Shown: piece after piece, positions 1 to 9,413 of the stretch
How positions within the stretch are numbered: position 1 is the stretch's first letter
Layout of the letters: the number at the start of each line of letters is the position of its first letter
NCBI RefSeq assembly: GCF_012931845.1
Contig: NZ_CP051884.1
Span: forward strand, 2,976,001-3,040,000
Reading direction: 5' to 3'
Source: Cellulomonas taurus
GTDB taxonomy: Bacteria; Actinomycetota; Actinomycetes; Actinomycetales; Cellulomonadaceae
Length of the DNA: 64,000 nt
Notes under the pieces: generated by a model
Seen by the model: only the letters and a program-made list of their open reading frames with translations
The model's database searches: none
Told to the model about the DNA's origin: nothing
Position numbers and translations under genes: made by a program

Positions 1-1128
<1,128 letters not shown>

Positions 1129-1135
1129 GCGGTCG

Positions 1136-1141
1136 ATTCTA
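1136..1141 (-). promoter_or_regulatory. -10 box of lysS, leaderless configuration
   Basis: TAGAAT on the minus strand fits the TANNNT -10 consensus and lies 7 nt before the GTG at 1128. No good -35 hexamer is visible at 17 bp. Inference: the transcript starts at or next to the start codon. Confidence 0.5.
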
Positions 1142-1166
1142 TTCATCCGCACACGGCGGAACGGAC

Positions 1167-1205
1167 GAGCGGCCCGGCACCTGAGGGACAGGTGCCGGGC
1201 CGCTC
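1167..1205 (-). terminator. Intrinsic terminator after the HesB-like gene
   Basis: A perfect 17-bp inverted repeat (arms 1167-1183 and 1189-1205) with a 5-nt loop lies just beyond the stop codon of the HesB-like gene and before lysS. There is no strong T tract, which is common in high-GC actinobacteria. Confidence 0.8.
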
Positions 1206-1218
1206 GGAGTGCGGAGGT

Positions 1219-1506
1219 TCAGACCGCCTGCGGGGTGAGCGTGAAGCCCGGACCGCCGGAGACGCTGGGGTCGGCGTCCAACTGCAGGTCGGACAGCGCG
1301 GGTGAGGTCGCGGACGACACGAACACGGTCGCCCCGTTCTGGTCGATCACGTCGTCGCCCGGTGCCGCCTCCGGCACCAGTGCCAGCTCGAAGCTGCCCG
1401 CCTGCTGCTCGGACTCGGCGATCCGCAGACCCCCGGAGTCGGGGAGACCAGCACGCTCGGTGAGGTCACGGACGGCGGTGCTGGCGTTCTCGGTCAAGGT
1501 GAGCAC
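1219..1506 (-). CDS. HesB/IscA-like protein without cysteines
   Basis: A 95-residue protein with the layout of the HesB/IscA iron-sulfur biosynthesis fold (N-terminal LTLTENASTAVRDL, middle GGLRIAES, central VIDQNGATVFV). Typical A-type carriers bind iron or clusters through one Cys in the middle and a CxC near the C-terminus; this protein has no cysteine at all and ends GPGFTLTPQAV. It therefore probably does not carry a cluster; its role is unknown. The GTG at 1506 is preceded by GGAAGGAG. It is monocistronic, with a strong terminator downstream. Confidence 0.75.
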   Translation of the reverse strand: MLTLTENASTAVRDLTERAGLPDSGGLRIAESEQQAGSFELALVPEAAPGDDVIDQNGATVFVSSATSPALSDLQLDADPSVSGGPGFTLTPQAV

Positions 1507-1673
1507 GGGTGCTCCTTCCGTTGCCGGTTCGGGCCGATCCCCGAGGGGTCGACCTTCGGACCACTCCACCGTCCGGGGACGGTGGAGCGGGTGCAAGCCG
1601 GTGTCCGCTGGGCAAGACGATCGACGTCCGCCCAGCGTCGTCCGGTCGACACGCGGTGCCCGATCGGGGACCC

Positions 1674-3338
1674 TCAGAGCGGGTCGATCGGCGTGGACCG
1701 GATCGACCGACGCCGCGGCGGGGTCGCCGACGGGTCTTCGCGCTGGTCAGTCGGGATGGCGGCGGTGTCGTCGGTGATCGGCGACAGGATCGCGGTGCCC
1801 GCGTCCCGGGTGTCCGGGGTGGCCGAATCGTCCGATGACTTCTTTTCCTGTGCATCGACGTCCGAGCGGCGCAGCGTCGGCCCCGTGCCGGTCGGCGCGT
1901 CACCGCGGGCGGCGTCCGAGGCCGGGACCGGATCGGTGCGCGGCGCGTCGGAGGCCCGGCGCGTCGAGATCTGATCGGTGCGCGGCACATCGGAGCCTCC
2001 GGGCACCGGTTCCTGATCGGGGGCCGCCGCGTCGCCGCCGCGCTCCGGACCCGTCGCGACGTCCTCCCGGCCGTCGTCGGGACGCTCCGCCTCCTGGACC
2101 TCGGCAGCGTGCTCCTCGCGCTCGTCGATCACGTCCTGCCCCGGGCCCGCGAAGGACCGCGAACGCTGCTCCGCGGCGATGCTGCCGGTGAAGAACCGGG
2201 CGTCCTGGGCCATCCCCGCGGTGATCGGGGCCGGCTCGGCCACCGGCTCCGGGACGGCCGGGCGGGCTGCCCTCGCCATCGTCTCCAGCCGGGTGCGCGG
2301 CAGACCCTCCGGTGCGTGGGACTGCAGCCACGCGACCAGCCCCTCGCGCAGGTAGCAACGCAGGTCGAACAGGGTCGGGGCGTCCACCGCGGAGGCCAGG
2401 GCGCGCAGCCGCACCACCCCGCCCACCGCATCGGTCACCTGCAGGATGCCGACCCGCTGGTCCCACAGGTCGGTGTCGGCCAGCAACCGGTTCAGTTCGG
2501 CGCGCATCCCGTCCACCGGCACCTGCCAGTCGACGTCCAGCTCCACGGTCCCCAGCAGCTCGGCGGCGCGGCGGGTCCAGTTCTCGAACGGGGTCTGGGT
2601 GAAGTAGGTCGACGGCAGGATCAGGCGCCGGTCGTCCCACACGTGCACCACCACATAGGTCAGGGTGATCTCCTCGATCCGACCCCACTGGGTCTCGACG
2701 ATCACCACGTCGTCCACCCGGATCGCGTCGGTGAAGGCCAACTGCAACCCGGCGAAGACGTTCGCCAGCGAGCTCTGCGCCGCGAGACCGGCCACGATGG
2801 ACAGCACACCGGCCGACGCCAGCAGGCTGGCACCGAAGGCGCTCACCCCGGGGAAGGTCAACAGCACGGCGGACAGCGCGACCACGACCAGCAGGGCCAC
2901 CGTGATTCGGCGCAGCAGCTGGATCTGGGTCCGCACCCGCCGCGCATGCCGGTTGTCCCGCACATCGACCCGGTAACGGCTCAGCGCCGCGTCCTCGATC
3001 ACGAAGGCGAGCGAGCCGATCAGCCAGGTCCCGGTGCCGATCAGCGCGATCAGCAACAGGTGTTGCACGGTGCCCAGCCAGTCCGACTCGCGCCAGGTCG
3101 ATGCCGGGACGGCCAGGCGCAGGGCGATCCACACCGCGATCACCACCAGCACCGCGCGCAACGGGTGCCGGGCGCGGCGGGCCAGGTCACCGGCGATCAC
3201 GGACTTCTTGGCGAGGGTCCGCACCAGCAGCTTGACCAGCCAGGCGGCGAGCAGGGCGAGGACGATGGCACCGGCCACCGCGAGCAGCGGCATGAGCACC
3301 TGTCCGACGTCGTTGGTCTCTTCAGTCACGCGGGCCAT
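1674..3338 (-). CDS. MscS-family mechanosensitive channel-like protein with long disordered tail
   Basis: A 554-residue integral membrane protein. Three to four hydrophobic segments fill the first ~180 residues. Then comes the MscS pore and beta-domain signature (a Gly/Ala-rich helix with AGLAAQSSLANVFAG, then DAIRVDDVVIVETQWGRIEEI). This family opens under membrane tension and releases solutes. The last ~165 residues are Pro/Asp/Arg/Ser-rich, low complexity and probably cytoplasmic and disordered. The ATG at 3338 has GGAG about 10 nt upstream; an in-frame ATG at 3347 is too close to it. The gene is divergent from the kinase at 3456, with a 117-bp shared promoter region. Confidence 0.85.
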   Translation of the reverse strand: MARVTEETNDVGQVLMPLLAVAGAIVLALLAAWLVKLLVRTLAKKSVIAGDLARRARHPLRAVLVVIAVWIALRLAVPASTWRESDWLGTVQHLLLIALIGTGTWLIGSLAFVIEDAALSRYRVDVRDNRHARRVRTQIQLLRRITVALLVVVALSAVLLTFPGVSAFGASLLASAGVLSIVAGLAAQSSLANVFAGLQLAFTDAIRVDDVVIVETQWGRIEEITLTYVVVHVWDDRRLILPSTYFTQTPFENWTRRAAELLGTVELDVDWQVPVDGMRAELNRLLADTDLWDQRVGILQVTDAVGGVVRLRALASAVDAPTLFDLRCYLREGLVAWLQSHAPEGLPRTRLETMARAARPAVPEPVAEPAPITAGMAQDARFFTGSIAAEQRSRSFAGPGQDVIDEREEHAAEVQEAERPDDGREDVATGPERGGDAAAPDQEPVPGGSDVPRTDQISTRRASDAPRTDPVPASDAARGDAPTGTGPTLRRSDVDAQEKKSSDDSATPDTRDAGTAILSPITDDTAAIPTDQREDPSATPPRRRSIRSTPIDPL

Positions 3339-3455
3339 CGTGAGCATGCTCCGGCCGCCGGTTCCACCGCTGGCGCGGACCTTCGCCGCATCCCCACATG
3401 CGCTGTGCCGCAGGTCACGCCACGATGGCAGCTCCCACGACCACGGAGGTGCCGG

Positions 3456-4430
3456 TTGGCCGTCAGTCGTTCCCCGCGCGTGTGTGTGTTGGCTCCCACC
3501 CCGATCCTCACCCTGACCATCGAGTCCGGCTCCCAGGACCACGACACCGAACTGCACGTCCATCCCGGCGGTCAGGGGCTGTGGGTGGCGCGGATGGCCT
3601 ACTCCCTCGGCGCGGACGTGGTGCTCTGCGGCCCGTTCGGCGGCGAGACCGGCACCGTGCTGGCCCACCTGGCGGAGAAGGAGAACCTCCGGGTGCGCGC
3701 GGTGGGCACCGCCGGGTCCAACGGTGCCTACCTGCACGACCGGCGGGGCGGGCAGCGGGAGGAGCTGGCGTTCATGGCGCCCTCCCGGCTGGACCGGCAC
3801 GAGGTGGACGACCTGTACGGCACCGTCCTGGTCGAGGCCTTGGACGCCGACGTGTGCGTCATCACCGGGACGTATCCGGCCAGCGTGCTGCCCGGGTCGT
3901 TCTTCGGTCGGCTGGTCGGCGATCTGCGCGCCGCCGGGATCAAGACGGTCGCCGACCTGTCGGGCGACGCGGCCAGACAGGCGGCGCGGTCCGGCGTCGA
4001 CGTGCTCAAGATGTCCCACACCGAGTTGGTCGAGGCCGAACTCGCCACCGATGACAGCCTGCCCGAGCTGGAACTGGGTGCCCGGAAGCTGATCGACGCC
4101 GGAGTGCGGGTGGTCATGGTCTCCCGTGCCGCCGACCCCGCCCTGCTGGTCACCGCCGCCCATGTCCGCGAGGTGGTTGCCCCGTCGGTCACCACCGTCG
4201 ACCACCGGGGCGCGGGCGATTCGATGACGGCGGGGATCGCGGTCGCGGTCGGCCGGGGCCTCGGCATCGCGGAGGCGGCGCGCCTCGGTGCCGCCGCCGG
4301 GGCACTGAACGTGACCCGGCGCGGACTGGGCACCGGGCACCGCGAGCAGATCGAGCGCTTCGCGGAGCAGATCAGTGTCCATGACGTCGACGACAGGGAG
4401 GATCCCGGTGCGCATCCTGGTGACGAATGA
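3456..4430 (+). CDS. PfkB-family sugar kinase (1-phosphofructokinase-like)
   Basis: A 324-residue ribokinase/PfkB-fold kinase that phosphorylates a sugar or sugar phosphate with ATP; the 1-phosphofructokinase subfamily is the closest pattern. Seen: N-terminal LAPTPILTLTIES; substrate-loop motif GGQGLWVARMAYSLGA; C-terminal catalytic and anion-hole motif DHRGAGDSMTAGIA. The start is a TTG at 3456 with GGAGG (3445-3449) six bases upstream; GTG codons at 3480 and 3486 are alternatives with poorer spacing. It overlaps surE by 23 nt, so the two are one operon. The exact substrate cannot be told from the sequence. Confidence 0.82.
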   Translation: MAVSRSPRVCVLAPTPILTLTIESGSQDHDTELHVHPGGQGLWVARMAYSLGADVVLCGPFGGETGTVLAHLAEKENLRVRAVGTAGSNGAYLHDRRGGQREELAFMAPSRLDRHEVDDLYGTVLVEALDADVCVITGTYPASVLPGSFFGRLVGDLRAAGIKTVADLSGDAARQAARSGVDVLKMSHTELVEAELATDDSLPELELGARKLIDAGVRVVMVSRAADPALLVTAAHVREVVAPSVTTVDHRGAGDSMTAGIAVAVGRGLGIAEAARLGAAAGALNVTRRGLGTGHREQIERFAEQISVHDVDDREDPGAHPGDE

Positions 4431-5172
4431 CGACGGCATCGAGGCCGAGGGGCTGGCGGTGCTGGCCCGGGTCGGTCTGGCGGTCGGCGCGGAGGTGATG
4501 GTGGCGGCCCCGGCGCGGGACTCCTCCGGTGCCGCGGCAGCGCTGCTCGGCGCCGAGCTGGACGGCCGGTTGGTGGTGGACCGCAGGGACGCACCGGGGC
4601 TGCCGGAGGGGGTGCCGTCCTTCGCCGTCCGAGCCGCCCCGGCGATGATCGCCTTCGTGGCCGCACACGGTGGGTTCGGACCCAAGCCGGACTTCGTGCT
4701 CTCCGGGGTGAACCGGGGCGCGAACACCGGTCACGCCGTGCTGCACTCCGGCACGGTCGGCGCGGCCCTGTCCGCCAACACCCACGGCATCCGCGGACTG
4801 GCGGTGTCGATCGCCGACGCGCGTCCCCAGCACTGGGCCACCGCCGAGCTCTACACCGAGCACGTGCTGCGCTGGCTGCTGAGCCGGGAGCGCAAGCCGG
4901 ACCACGTGGTGAACCTCAACGTCCCCGACCTGCCCGCGGACCGGGTGCGCGGACTGCGCAAGGCACCGCTGGCGTCCTTCGGCGCTGTCCAGGCGCGGAT
5001 CCGCGAGGTCGAACACGGGAATCTGATGCTGACCTACCAGGAGAACTCCGCCACCCAGGAGCCGGACACCGACGCCGGGCTGCTCGCCCGGGGCTGGGCG
5101 ACCGTGACCCTGCTGCACGCACCCGCCTTCGACCCGGCCGCCGACCTGCCCGAGCTGGACGACCCGCTCTGA
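4408..5172 (+). CDS. surE: 5'/3'-nucleotidase SurE
   Basis: A 254-residue metal-dependent phosphatase acting on nucleoside 5'- and 3'-monophosphates. The N-terminal metal-binding motif TNDDGIEAEGL (Asp8, Asp9) and the SGVNRGANTG...HSGTVGAA block are hallmarks of SurE. The GTG start at 4408 has GGGAGGA (4396-4402) five bases before it and lies inside the end of the upstream kinase gene, indicating translational coupling. The co-occurrence suggests a shared job in nucleotide or sugar-phosphate turnover, which is inference. Confidence 0.93.
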   Translation: MRILVTNDDGIEAEGLAVLARVGLAVGAEVMVAAPARDSSGAAAALLGAELDGRLVVDRRDAPGLPEGVPSFAVRAAPAMIAFVAAHGGFGPKPDFVLSGVNRGANTGHAVLHSGTVGAALSANTHGIRGLAVSIADARPQHWATAELYTEHVLRWLLSRERKPDHVVNLNVPDLPADRVRGLRKAPLASFGAVQARIREVEHGNLMLTYQENSATQEPDTDAGLLARGWATVTLLHAPAFDPAADLPELDDPL

Positions 5173-5460
5173 CCCGGCCCCGCACCCTCGCCCGCGCTCG
5201 CCCGCTCGCCCGCTCTCGCCCTCGCGCACCCTCGCCCGCACGCGCACGCCCGCTCGGGTCGTCGAGACTACGGAAATCGACGCAAAACCGGCCGCGCAGC
5301 GACGATTTCCGTCATCTCGACGCCGGGGTGGCCGGGCGCGGGCGAGGCGCGGGCCGGGCTCAGGCGCGGGTCGGGCGCGGGCCGGGGTCAGGCGCGGGTC
5401 AGGCGCAGGTCAGGCTCAGGCGCGGGCCGGGGTCAGGCGCGGGCCAGGCTCAGGCGAGGG
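5173..5460. repeat. Non-coding low-complexity repeat spacer between surE and crtEb
   Basis: These 288 bases between the converging surE and crtEb genes hold no plausible gene. 5173-5260 is a C-rich run of CTCGCCCG-like units. 5261-5321 is an inverted repeat (listed separately). 5322-5460 is a run of imperfect tandem units built from GGCGCGGG(C/T)C and GGGGTCAGGC, running up to the crtEb stop codon. The tandem part may vary in length between strains. Confidence 0.75.
5261..5321. repeat. Large intergenic inverted repeat
   Basis: Arms GTCGAGACTACGGAAATCG (5261-5279) and its near-complement (5303-5321) are 19 bp each with two adjacent mismatches, around a 23-nt loop. The AT-rich ACGGAAATCG core stands out from the surrounding GC-rich sequence. 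It could be a bidirectional terminator for surE and crtEb, or a dispersed palindromic element; only one copy is seen here. Confidence 0.6.
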
Positions 5461-6318
5461 TCAGGTCAGGGCGAGGGCGATCAGGAGCATGGTGACCAGG
5501 AAGCCGGTGACCAGGTTGAGCCAGAGGAAGGTCTTCCAGCCCGCGTTCGCCCGTTCGCAGTCGTCGTCGGTGACCCGCCAGAACCGGGCGGTGCTGAGCG
5601 CATAGGGCAGCGGCAGCAGGGCGGCGAGCCAGCCGGGCCATGGCAGCACGGCCAGCGTCGCGGCGGACAGGACGTACCCGACGGTGGCGGCGACCACGGT
5701 CGGGTGCGCGCCGAGCACGGTGGCGACGGAACCGATGCCTCCGGCCCGGTCGGCGCGCACGTCCTGCACCGCACCGAAGGCGTGCGAGCTCATCCCCCAC
5801 AGCACGAAGGCCACCAGCACCGGCCAGGTGGTCCGGGCGGTCAGCGGGGCGTCGACCAGGACCAGGGCGTAGAGCAGCGGTCCGACGAAGTGCATCGCGG
5901 AGGTCGCCGAGTCCAGGATCGGCCGCTCCTTGAACCGGAGCACCGGGGCGGAGTAGGCGACCACCAGGAAGACCACCAGTGCGAGCACCAGCCCGGCGGC
6001 GACCGAGCCGAGCAGCAGCAGCGCGATCACGAAGGGCAGGGTGCTCACCCCCGCGGCCCGGAGGATCCGGGGGTGCGATCGCTGGTCGGCCAGCGCCCCC
6101 TCGATGCCGCCCTTGCGCGGGTTCGCCAGGTCGGAGGCGTAGTCGAAGACGTCGTTCACGCCGTACATCAGCAGGTTGTACGGGATCAGGAAGAACAGGG
6201 TGCCCACGATCAGGGCGGCGTCGATCCGGCCCCCGGTGGCCATCAGGTACCCGGCGGCGAAGGGGTAGGCGGTGTTGATCCAGGAGAACGGTCGCGACGC
6301 GGCGAGCACATCCCTCAT
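5461..6318 (-). CDS. crtEb: Lycopene elongase (UbiA-type prenyltransferase), C50 carotenoid synthesis
   Basis: A 285-residue membrane prenyltransferase of the UbiA fold. In C50 pathways it adds dimethylallyl units to both ends of lycopene, giving flavuxanthin-type products. Seen: Asp-rich motif GVNDVFDYASDLANPRKGG near residues 60-80, second Asp-rich motif GAVQDVRADRAGG, and seven or more hydrophobic helices. Its ATG overlaps the crtYf stop by 4 nt (ATGA). Last gene of the carotenoid operon, in the crtE-B-I-Ye-Yf-Eb order known from Corynebacterium glutamicum. Confidence 0.9.
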   Translation of the reverse strand: MRDVLAASRPFSWINTAYPFAAGYLMATGGRIDAALIVGTLFFLIPYNLLMYGVNDVFDYASDLANPRKGGIEGALADQRSHPRILRAAGVSTLPFVIALLLLGSVAAGLVLALVVFLVVAYSAPVLRFKERPILDSATSAMHFVGPLLYALVLVDAPLTARTTWPVLVAFVLWGMSSHAFGAVQDVRADRAGGIGSVATVLGAHPTVVAATVGYVLSAATLAVLPWPGWLAALLPLPYALSTARFWRVTDDDCERANAGWKTFLWLNLVTGFLVTMLLIALALT

Positions 6319-6623
6319 CGTGTGCTCTCCTTCCGGCGGTCGCGGGATTCCAGCAGAGTCCACAGGGTCGGCATCGCCAGGCAGGCGGCGACGGCGTAGG
6401 CGAAGTCCTCCAGCGGGGCGCCCCAGAGGTACACGCCCAGGATCTTGTCGGGATCGAAGACGTACAGGTCGGCGGCGATCATCAGGGTGTCGAAGACCAT
6501 GGTCAGCACGCACAGGATCGCCGTGGTGCTGACCAGCGGGCCGGGCCGCAGCCGGCGCAGCACCCGCCAGCACACCGCCGCCAGCACGGCCAGCACGATC
6601 AGGTTCAGCACGATATTGGTCAT
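6315..6623 (-). CDS. crtYf: C50 carotenoid epsilon-cyclase subunit
   Basis: A 102-residue membrane protein with three hydrophobic segments, of the heterodimeric CrtY/lycopene-cyclase-domain family. The D-P-D-K-I-LGVYLWGAPLEDFAY segment carries the conserved acidic PxE/D-type motif of these half-size cyclases. It works with CrtYe to close the ends of the C50 precursor. Its ATG overlaps the crtYe stop (ATGA), and its own stop overlaps the crtEb start. Which half is Ye and which Yf is assigned by gene order only. Confidence 0.85.
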   Translation of the reverse strand: MTNIVLNLIVLAVLAAVCWRVLRRLRPGPLVSTTAILCVLTMVFDTLMIAADLYVFDPDKILGVYLWGAPLEDFAYAVAACLAMPTLWTLLESRDRRKESTR

Positions 6624-6952
6624 CGACGTGCCGCCTGCCACCGGTCCAGGCCACGCCAGGCGAGCAGCGCGACGTAGCAGAGCAGGGTCAAGAAGACGGC
6701 TTCCTCGACCGGGAGGTCGGGGGCGAGCAGCAGCCCGGTCATGTGCGGGCTCTCCCCCCGGGTGAAGATGCCGAGCAGCAGACCGGCCACGTCCCAGAGC
6801 AGGAAGCCGACCACGCCGATCACCAGGCACAGCGCGGCCCGCTTCGGGGCGGCCCAGAACGCCAGCCGCCACCGCCGGTCGATGATCGCCAGCCCGGTCA
6901 GGGACAGCGCGAGCGCGCCGAGGTACGCCAGTCCGGTCAGGTCCACGACCAC
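6620..6952 (-). CDS. crtYe: C50 carotenoid epsilon-cyclase subunit
   Basis: A 110-residue membrane protein, first half of the heterodimeric C50 carotenoid cyclase. It has three hydrophobic helices and the LAPDLPVEEAVFLTLL segment with the conserved PxEE motif. I chose GTG at 6952, which overlaps the end of crtI by 16 nt; GTG at 6946 is the alternative. The short gene with no strong ribosome-binding site suggests that translation is coupled to crtI. Confidence 0.83.
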   Translation of the reverse strand: MVVDLTGLAYLGALALSLTGLAIIDRRWRLAFWAAPKRAALCLVIGVVGFLLWDVAGLLLGIFTRGESPHMTGLLLAPDLPVEEAVFLTLLCYVALLAWRGLDRWQAARR

Positions 6953-8526
6953 GCACCCCGCGGGCGGGCGGCGTCCAGGTATCCGGGGCGCAGCGGCGTC
7001 GGCAGCGGGGAGGCGGAGGTCTCGCCGAGCATCCGCTTGGCGATGAGTTCGGCGCTGATCAGGCACATGGGCAGCCCGACACCGGGGATGGTGCCGGCGC
7101 CGGTGTAGAGCAGGTTCGGCACCGTGGCCGACAGGTTGCCGGGCCGGAACATCGCGCTCTGCGCCAGGGTGTGCTCCATGCCGAGCGCGGTGCCCCGCCA
7201 GGCGGAGAAGTCCCGGGCGAAGTCGGCCGGTCCGACCACGCGCCGGGTGACCACCCGCGAGCGCAGGCCGTCGATCCCGGCCCAGTCGCCGATCTGGTCG
7301 AGGAACCGGTCGGCGTACCCGTCCAGGTCGGTGAGGGTGGGGTCGGCCGGGAAGGGCACCAGGACGAACAGGTTCTCGTGACCGGCCGGGGCGGCGGTCG
7401 GGTCGGTGGCGGTGACCCGGGAGACGTACAGCGAGGCAGGTTCCGGCACCTGCAGCTGGTCGCCGAGGATCGCGTCGAAGTTGCCCGGCCAGTCCTGGGT
7501 GAAGAACAGCGAGTGGTGGGCGAGTTCAGGCAGTGGTCCGCGCACCCCGGCCATGATCAGCAGGGCGGAGATGCCCGGTCCTCGGTCCTCCCACCACGGT
7601 TCGGGGCGGCTGCGGTGCTCGGCGGGGAGCAGCTCGGTCTCGGTGTGGAAGACGTCGGCGCCGGAGACCACCAGGTCGGCGGACAGCACCTCGCCCGATG
7701 CCAGCCGCACCCCGGTGGCGACCCCGCTGCGGCGGGGGTGGCGCAGCGAGCGGGACGCAGGGTCGACGTCGATCCCGACCACGTCGGCGCCGGTGCGGAT
7801 CTCCACCCCCTGGGACCGGGCGATCCGCTCGATCGCCTCGATGAGGCGGTACATCCCGCCGCGCGGGTAAAGCACGCCGTCGGTGAGGTCCAGGTGGCTC
7901 ATCAGCGAGTACAACGCGGGCACCCGGTACGGCGAGCTGCCCAGGAAGACCGCGTGGTACCCGAGCATCTGCCGGATCACCGGGTGGTCGGTGGTGTGCG
8001 CGATCTTCTGCGCCAGGCTCTGGGTGAGCAGGGTCGCCAGAGTGCCGGAGCGGCGGAGCACGTCGGCGGACAGCGCACGGTCCGGGCGGGCGAAGGTGGT
8101 GTAGAGGAAGTGGTCCAGCGCCGTCCGGTAGGCGTCCGACGACTCGGCGGCGTACGCGCGCACCTTCGCCCCGGCACCCGGCTCCAAGGACTCGAAGACC
8201 GCCCAGACCTCCTCCGGGTCGGCGGGCAGCTCCACCGGCGGTCGTCCCTCGGGGAACAGCCGGTAGGCGGGGTCCAGGCGCACCAGATCGAGGTGATCGG
8301 CGGTCGACTCACCGAAGAGCGCGAAGAAGTGGTCGAAGACCTCCGGCATGAAGTACCAGGACGGCCCGGTGTCGAAGCGGAAGCCGTGCAGCTCCAGCGT
8401 CCCGGCGCGACCTCCGACCCGGTCGTGCCGCTCCAGCAACGTCACCTCGGCACCACCGCGGGCCAGCAGAGCGGCCGTGGCCAGTCCACCGATCCCGCCG
8501 CCGACCACGATCACCCGCCCGCTCAC
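6937..8526 (-). CDS. crtI: Phytoene desaturase
   Basis: A 529-residue FAD enzyme that desaturates phytoene to lycopene, acting at the membrane. The N-terminal dinucleotide-binding motif VIVVGGGIGGLATAALLA followed by ERHDRVGGRAG is complete, and the C-terminal carotenoid-desaturase signature (YTGAGTIPGVGLPMCLISAEL) is present. The GTG start overlaps the crtB stop by 4 nt (GTGA). Confidence 0.95.
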   Translation of the reverse strand: MSGRVIVVGGGIGGLATAALLARGGAEVTLLERHDRVGGRAGTLELHGFRFDTGPSWYFMPEVFDHFFALFGESTADHLDLVRLDPAYRLFPEGRPPVELPADPEEVWAVFESLEPGAGAKVRAYAAESSDAYRTALDHFLYTTFARPDRALSADVLRRSGTLATLLTQSLAQKIAHTTDHPVIRQMLGYHAVFLGSSPYRVPALYSLMSHLDLTDGVLYPRGGMYRLIEAIERIARSQGVEIRTGADVVGIDVDPASRSLRHPRRSGVATGVRLASGEVLSADLVVSGADVFHTETELLPAEHRSRPEPWWEDRGPGISALLIMAGVRGPLPELAHHSLFFTQDWPGNFDAILGDQLQVPEPASLYVSRVTATDPTAAPAGHENLFVLVPFPADPTLTDLDGYADRFLDQIGDWAGIDGLRSRVVTRRVVGPADFARDFSAWRGTALGMEHTLAQSAMFRPGNLSATVPNLLYTGAGTIPGVGLPMCLISAELIAKRMLGETSASPLPTPLRPGYLDAARPRGAWSWT

Positions 8527-9413
8527 CGGACACCTCCCCGCAGTTCGTCGGCCAGAGTGCGGCCGAGCACGATCAGTTTGCGCGGGGTGCTCACACGCAC
8601 CCGGCGTTCCAGCACCCGTTCCGGCGGCAGCTGCGCCAGTTGGGTCAACAGTTGGTCGTACAGGCCCAGGGTCACCGCCACCGCTGCCCGGGCGCGGGCG
8701 GGCAACGCGGGCAGCGACTGACGCGCCCGGTCCACGTCGGCACCGATCTCGGCCAGGATCGCCGCGTACTGCCGGTCGTCCGGCCCGCGCTCCCCCACCC
8801 CGGGGAAGTAGCGGCGGCCCAGCTCACCGGTGTCGGCGGCCAGGTCGCGCAGGAAGTTCACCTTCTGGAACGCGGCCCCCAGCGCCTGGGCACCCTCGAC
8901 CGTGGCGGGGTCCGCCTGCCGGATCGGGTCGCCGGGTCGTCGGTCGGCATTGAGGAAGACCGCCAGGCACATCAGCCCGACCACCTCGGCCGAGCCGTAG
9001 ATGTAGCGCCGGTAGGACTCCTCGTCGTGCACGGTCACCGTCAGGTCGGCGCGCATCGAGGCGAAGAACGGGTCGATCTCCGCCGCTCCGATCCCGACCC
9101 TGCGCGCGGTGCGGACGAAGGCGTGCACCACCAGGTTCGTCGACCATCCGGTGACCAACGCACGGGCGACCTGGGCTTCCAGCTCGTCCAGCGCCTCGGC
9201 GGCGTCGGTGCCCCCACGGGTGTCGACCACCTCGTCGGCGATCCGGACCAGGGCGTACACCGCCTCGATGTCGCGCCGCTGCCGGATCGGGAGCACCCGG
9301 GTGCCGAGCCCGAAGGAGGTGGAGTACCCGGCGAGGACGTCGTGGCAGGTCCGGGCGGCCGTGCGGTGGTAGAGCGCCAGCGCGTGCGCTCGGGCCGAGT
9401 CGTCAGCGCTCAC
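8523..9413 (-). CDS. crtB: Phytoene synthase
   Basis: A 296-residue squalene/phytoene synthase joining two geranylgeranyl diphosphates to phytoene. Both Asp-rich substrate-Mg motifs are present: DEVVD near residue 65 and DLAAD in NFLRDLAADTGELGRRYFP. Starts with GTG at 9413, overlapping the crtE stop by 4 nt. Second gene of the operon. Confidence 0.95.
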   Translation of the reverse strand: MSADDSARAHALALYHRTAARTCHDVLAGYSTSFGLGTRVLPIRQRRDIEAVYALVRIADEVVDTRGGTDAAEALDELEAQVARALVTGWSTNLVVHAFVRTARRVGIGAAEIDPFFASMRADLTVTVHDEESYRRYIYGSAEVVGLMCLAVFLNADRRPGDPIRQADPATVEGAQALGAAFQKVNFLRDLAADTGELGRRYFPGVGERGPDDRQYAAILAEIGADVDRARQSLPALPARARAAVAVTLGLYDQLLTQLAQLPPERVLERRVRVSTPRKLIVLGRTLADELRGGVR

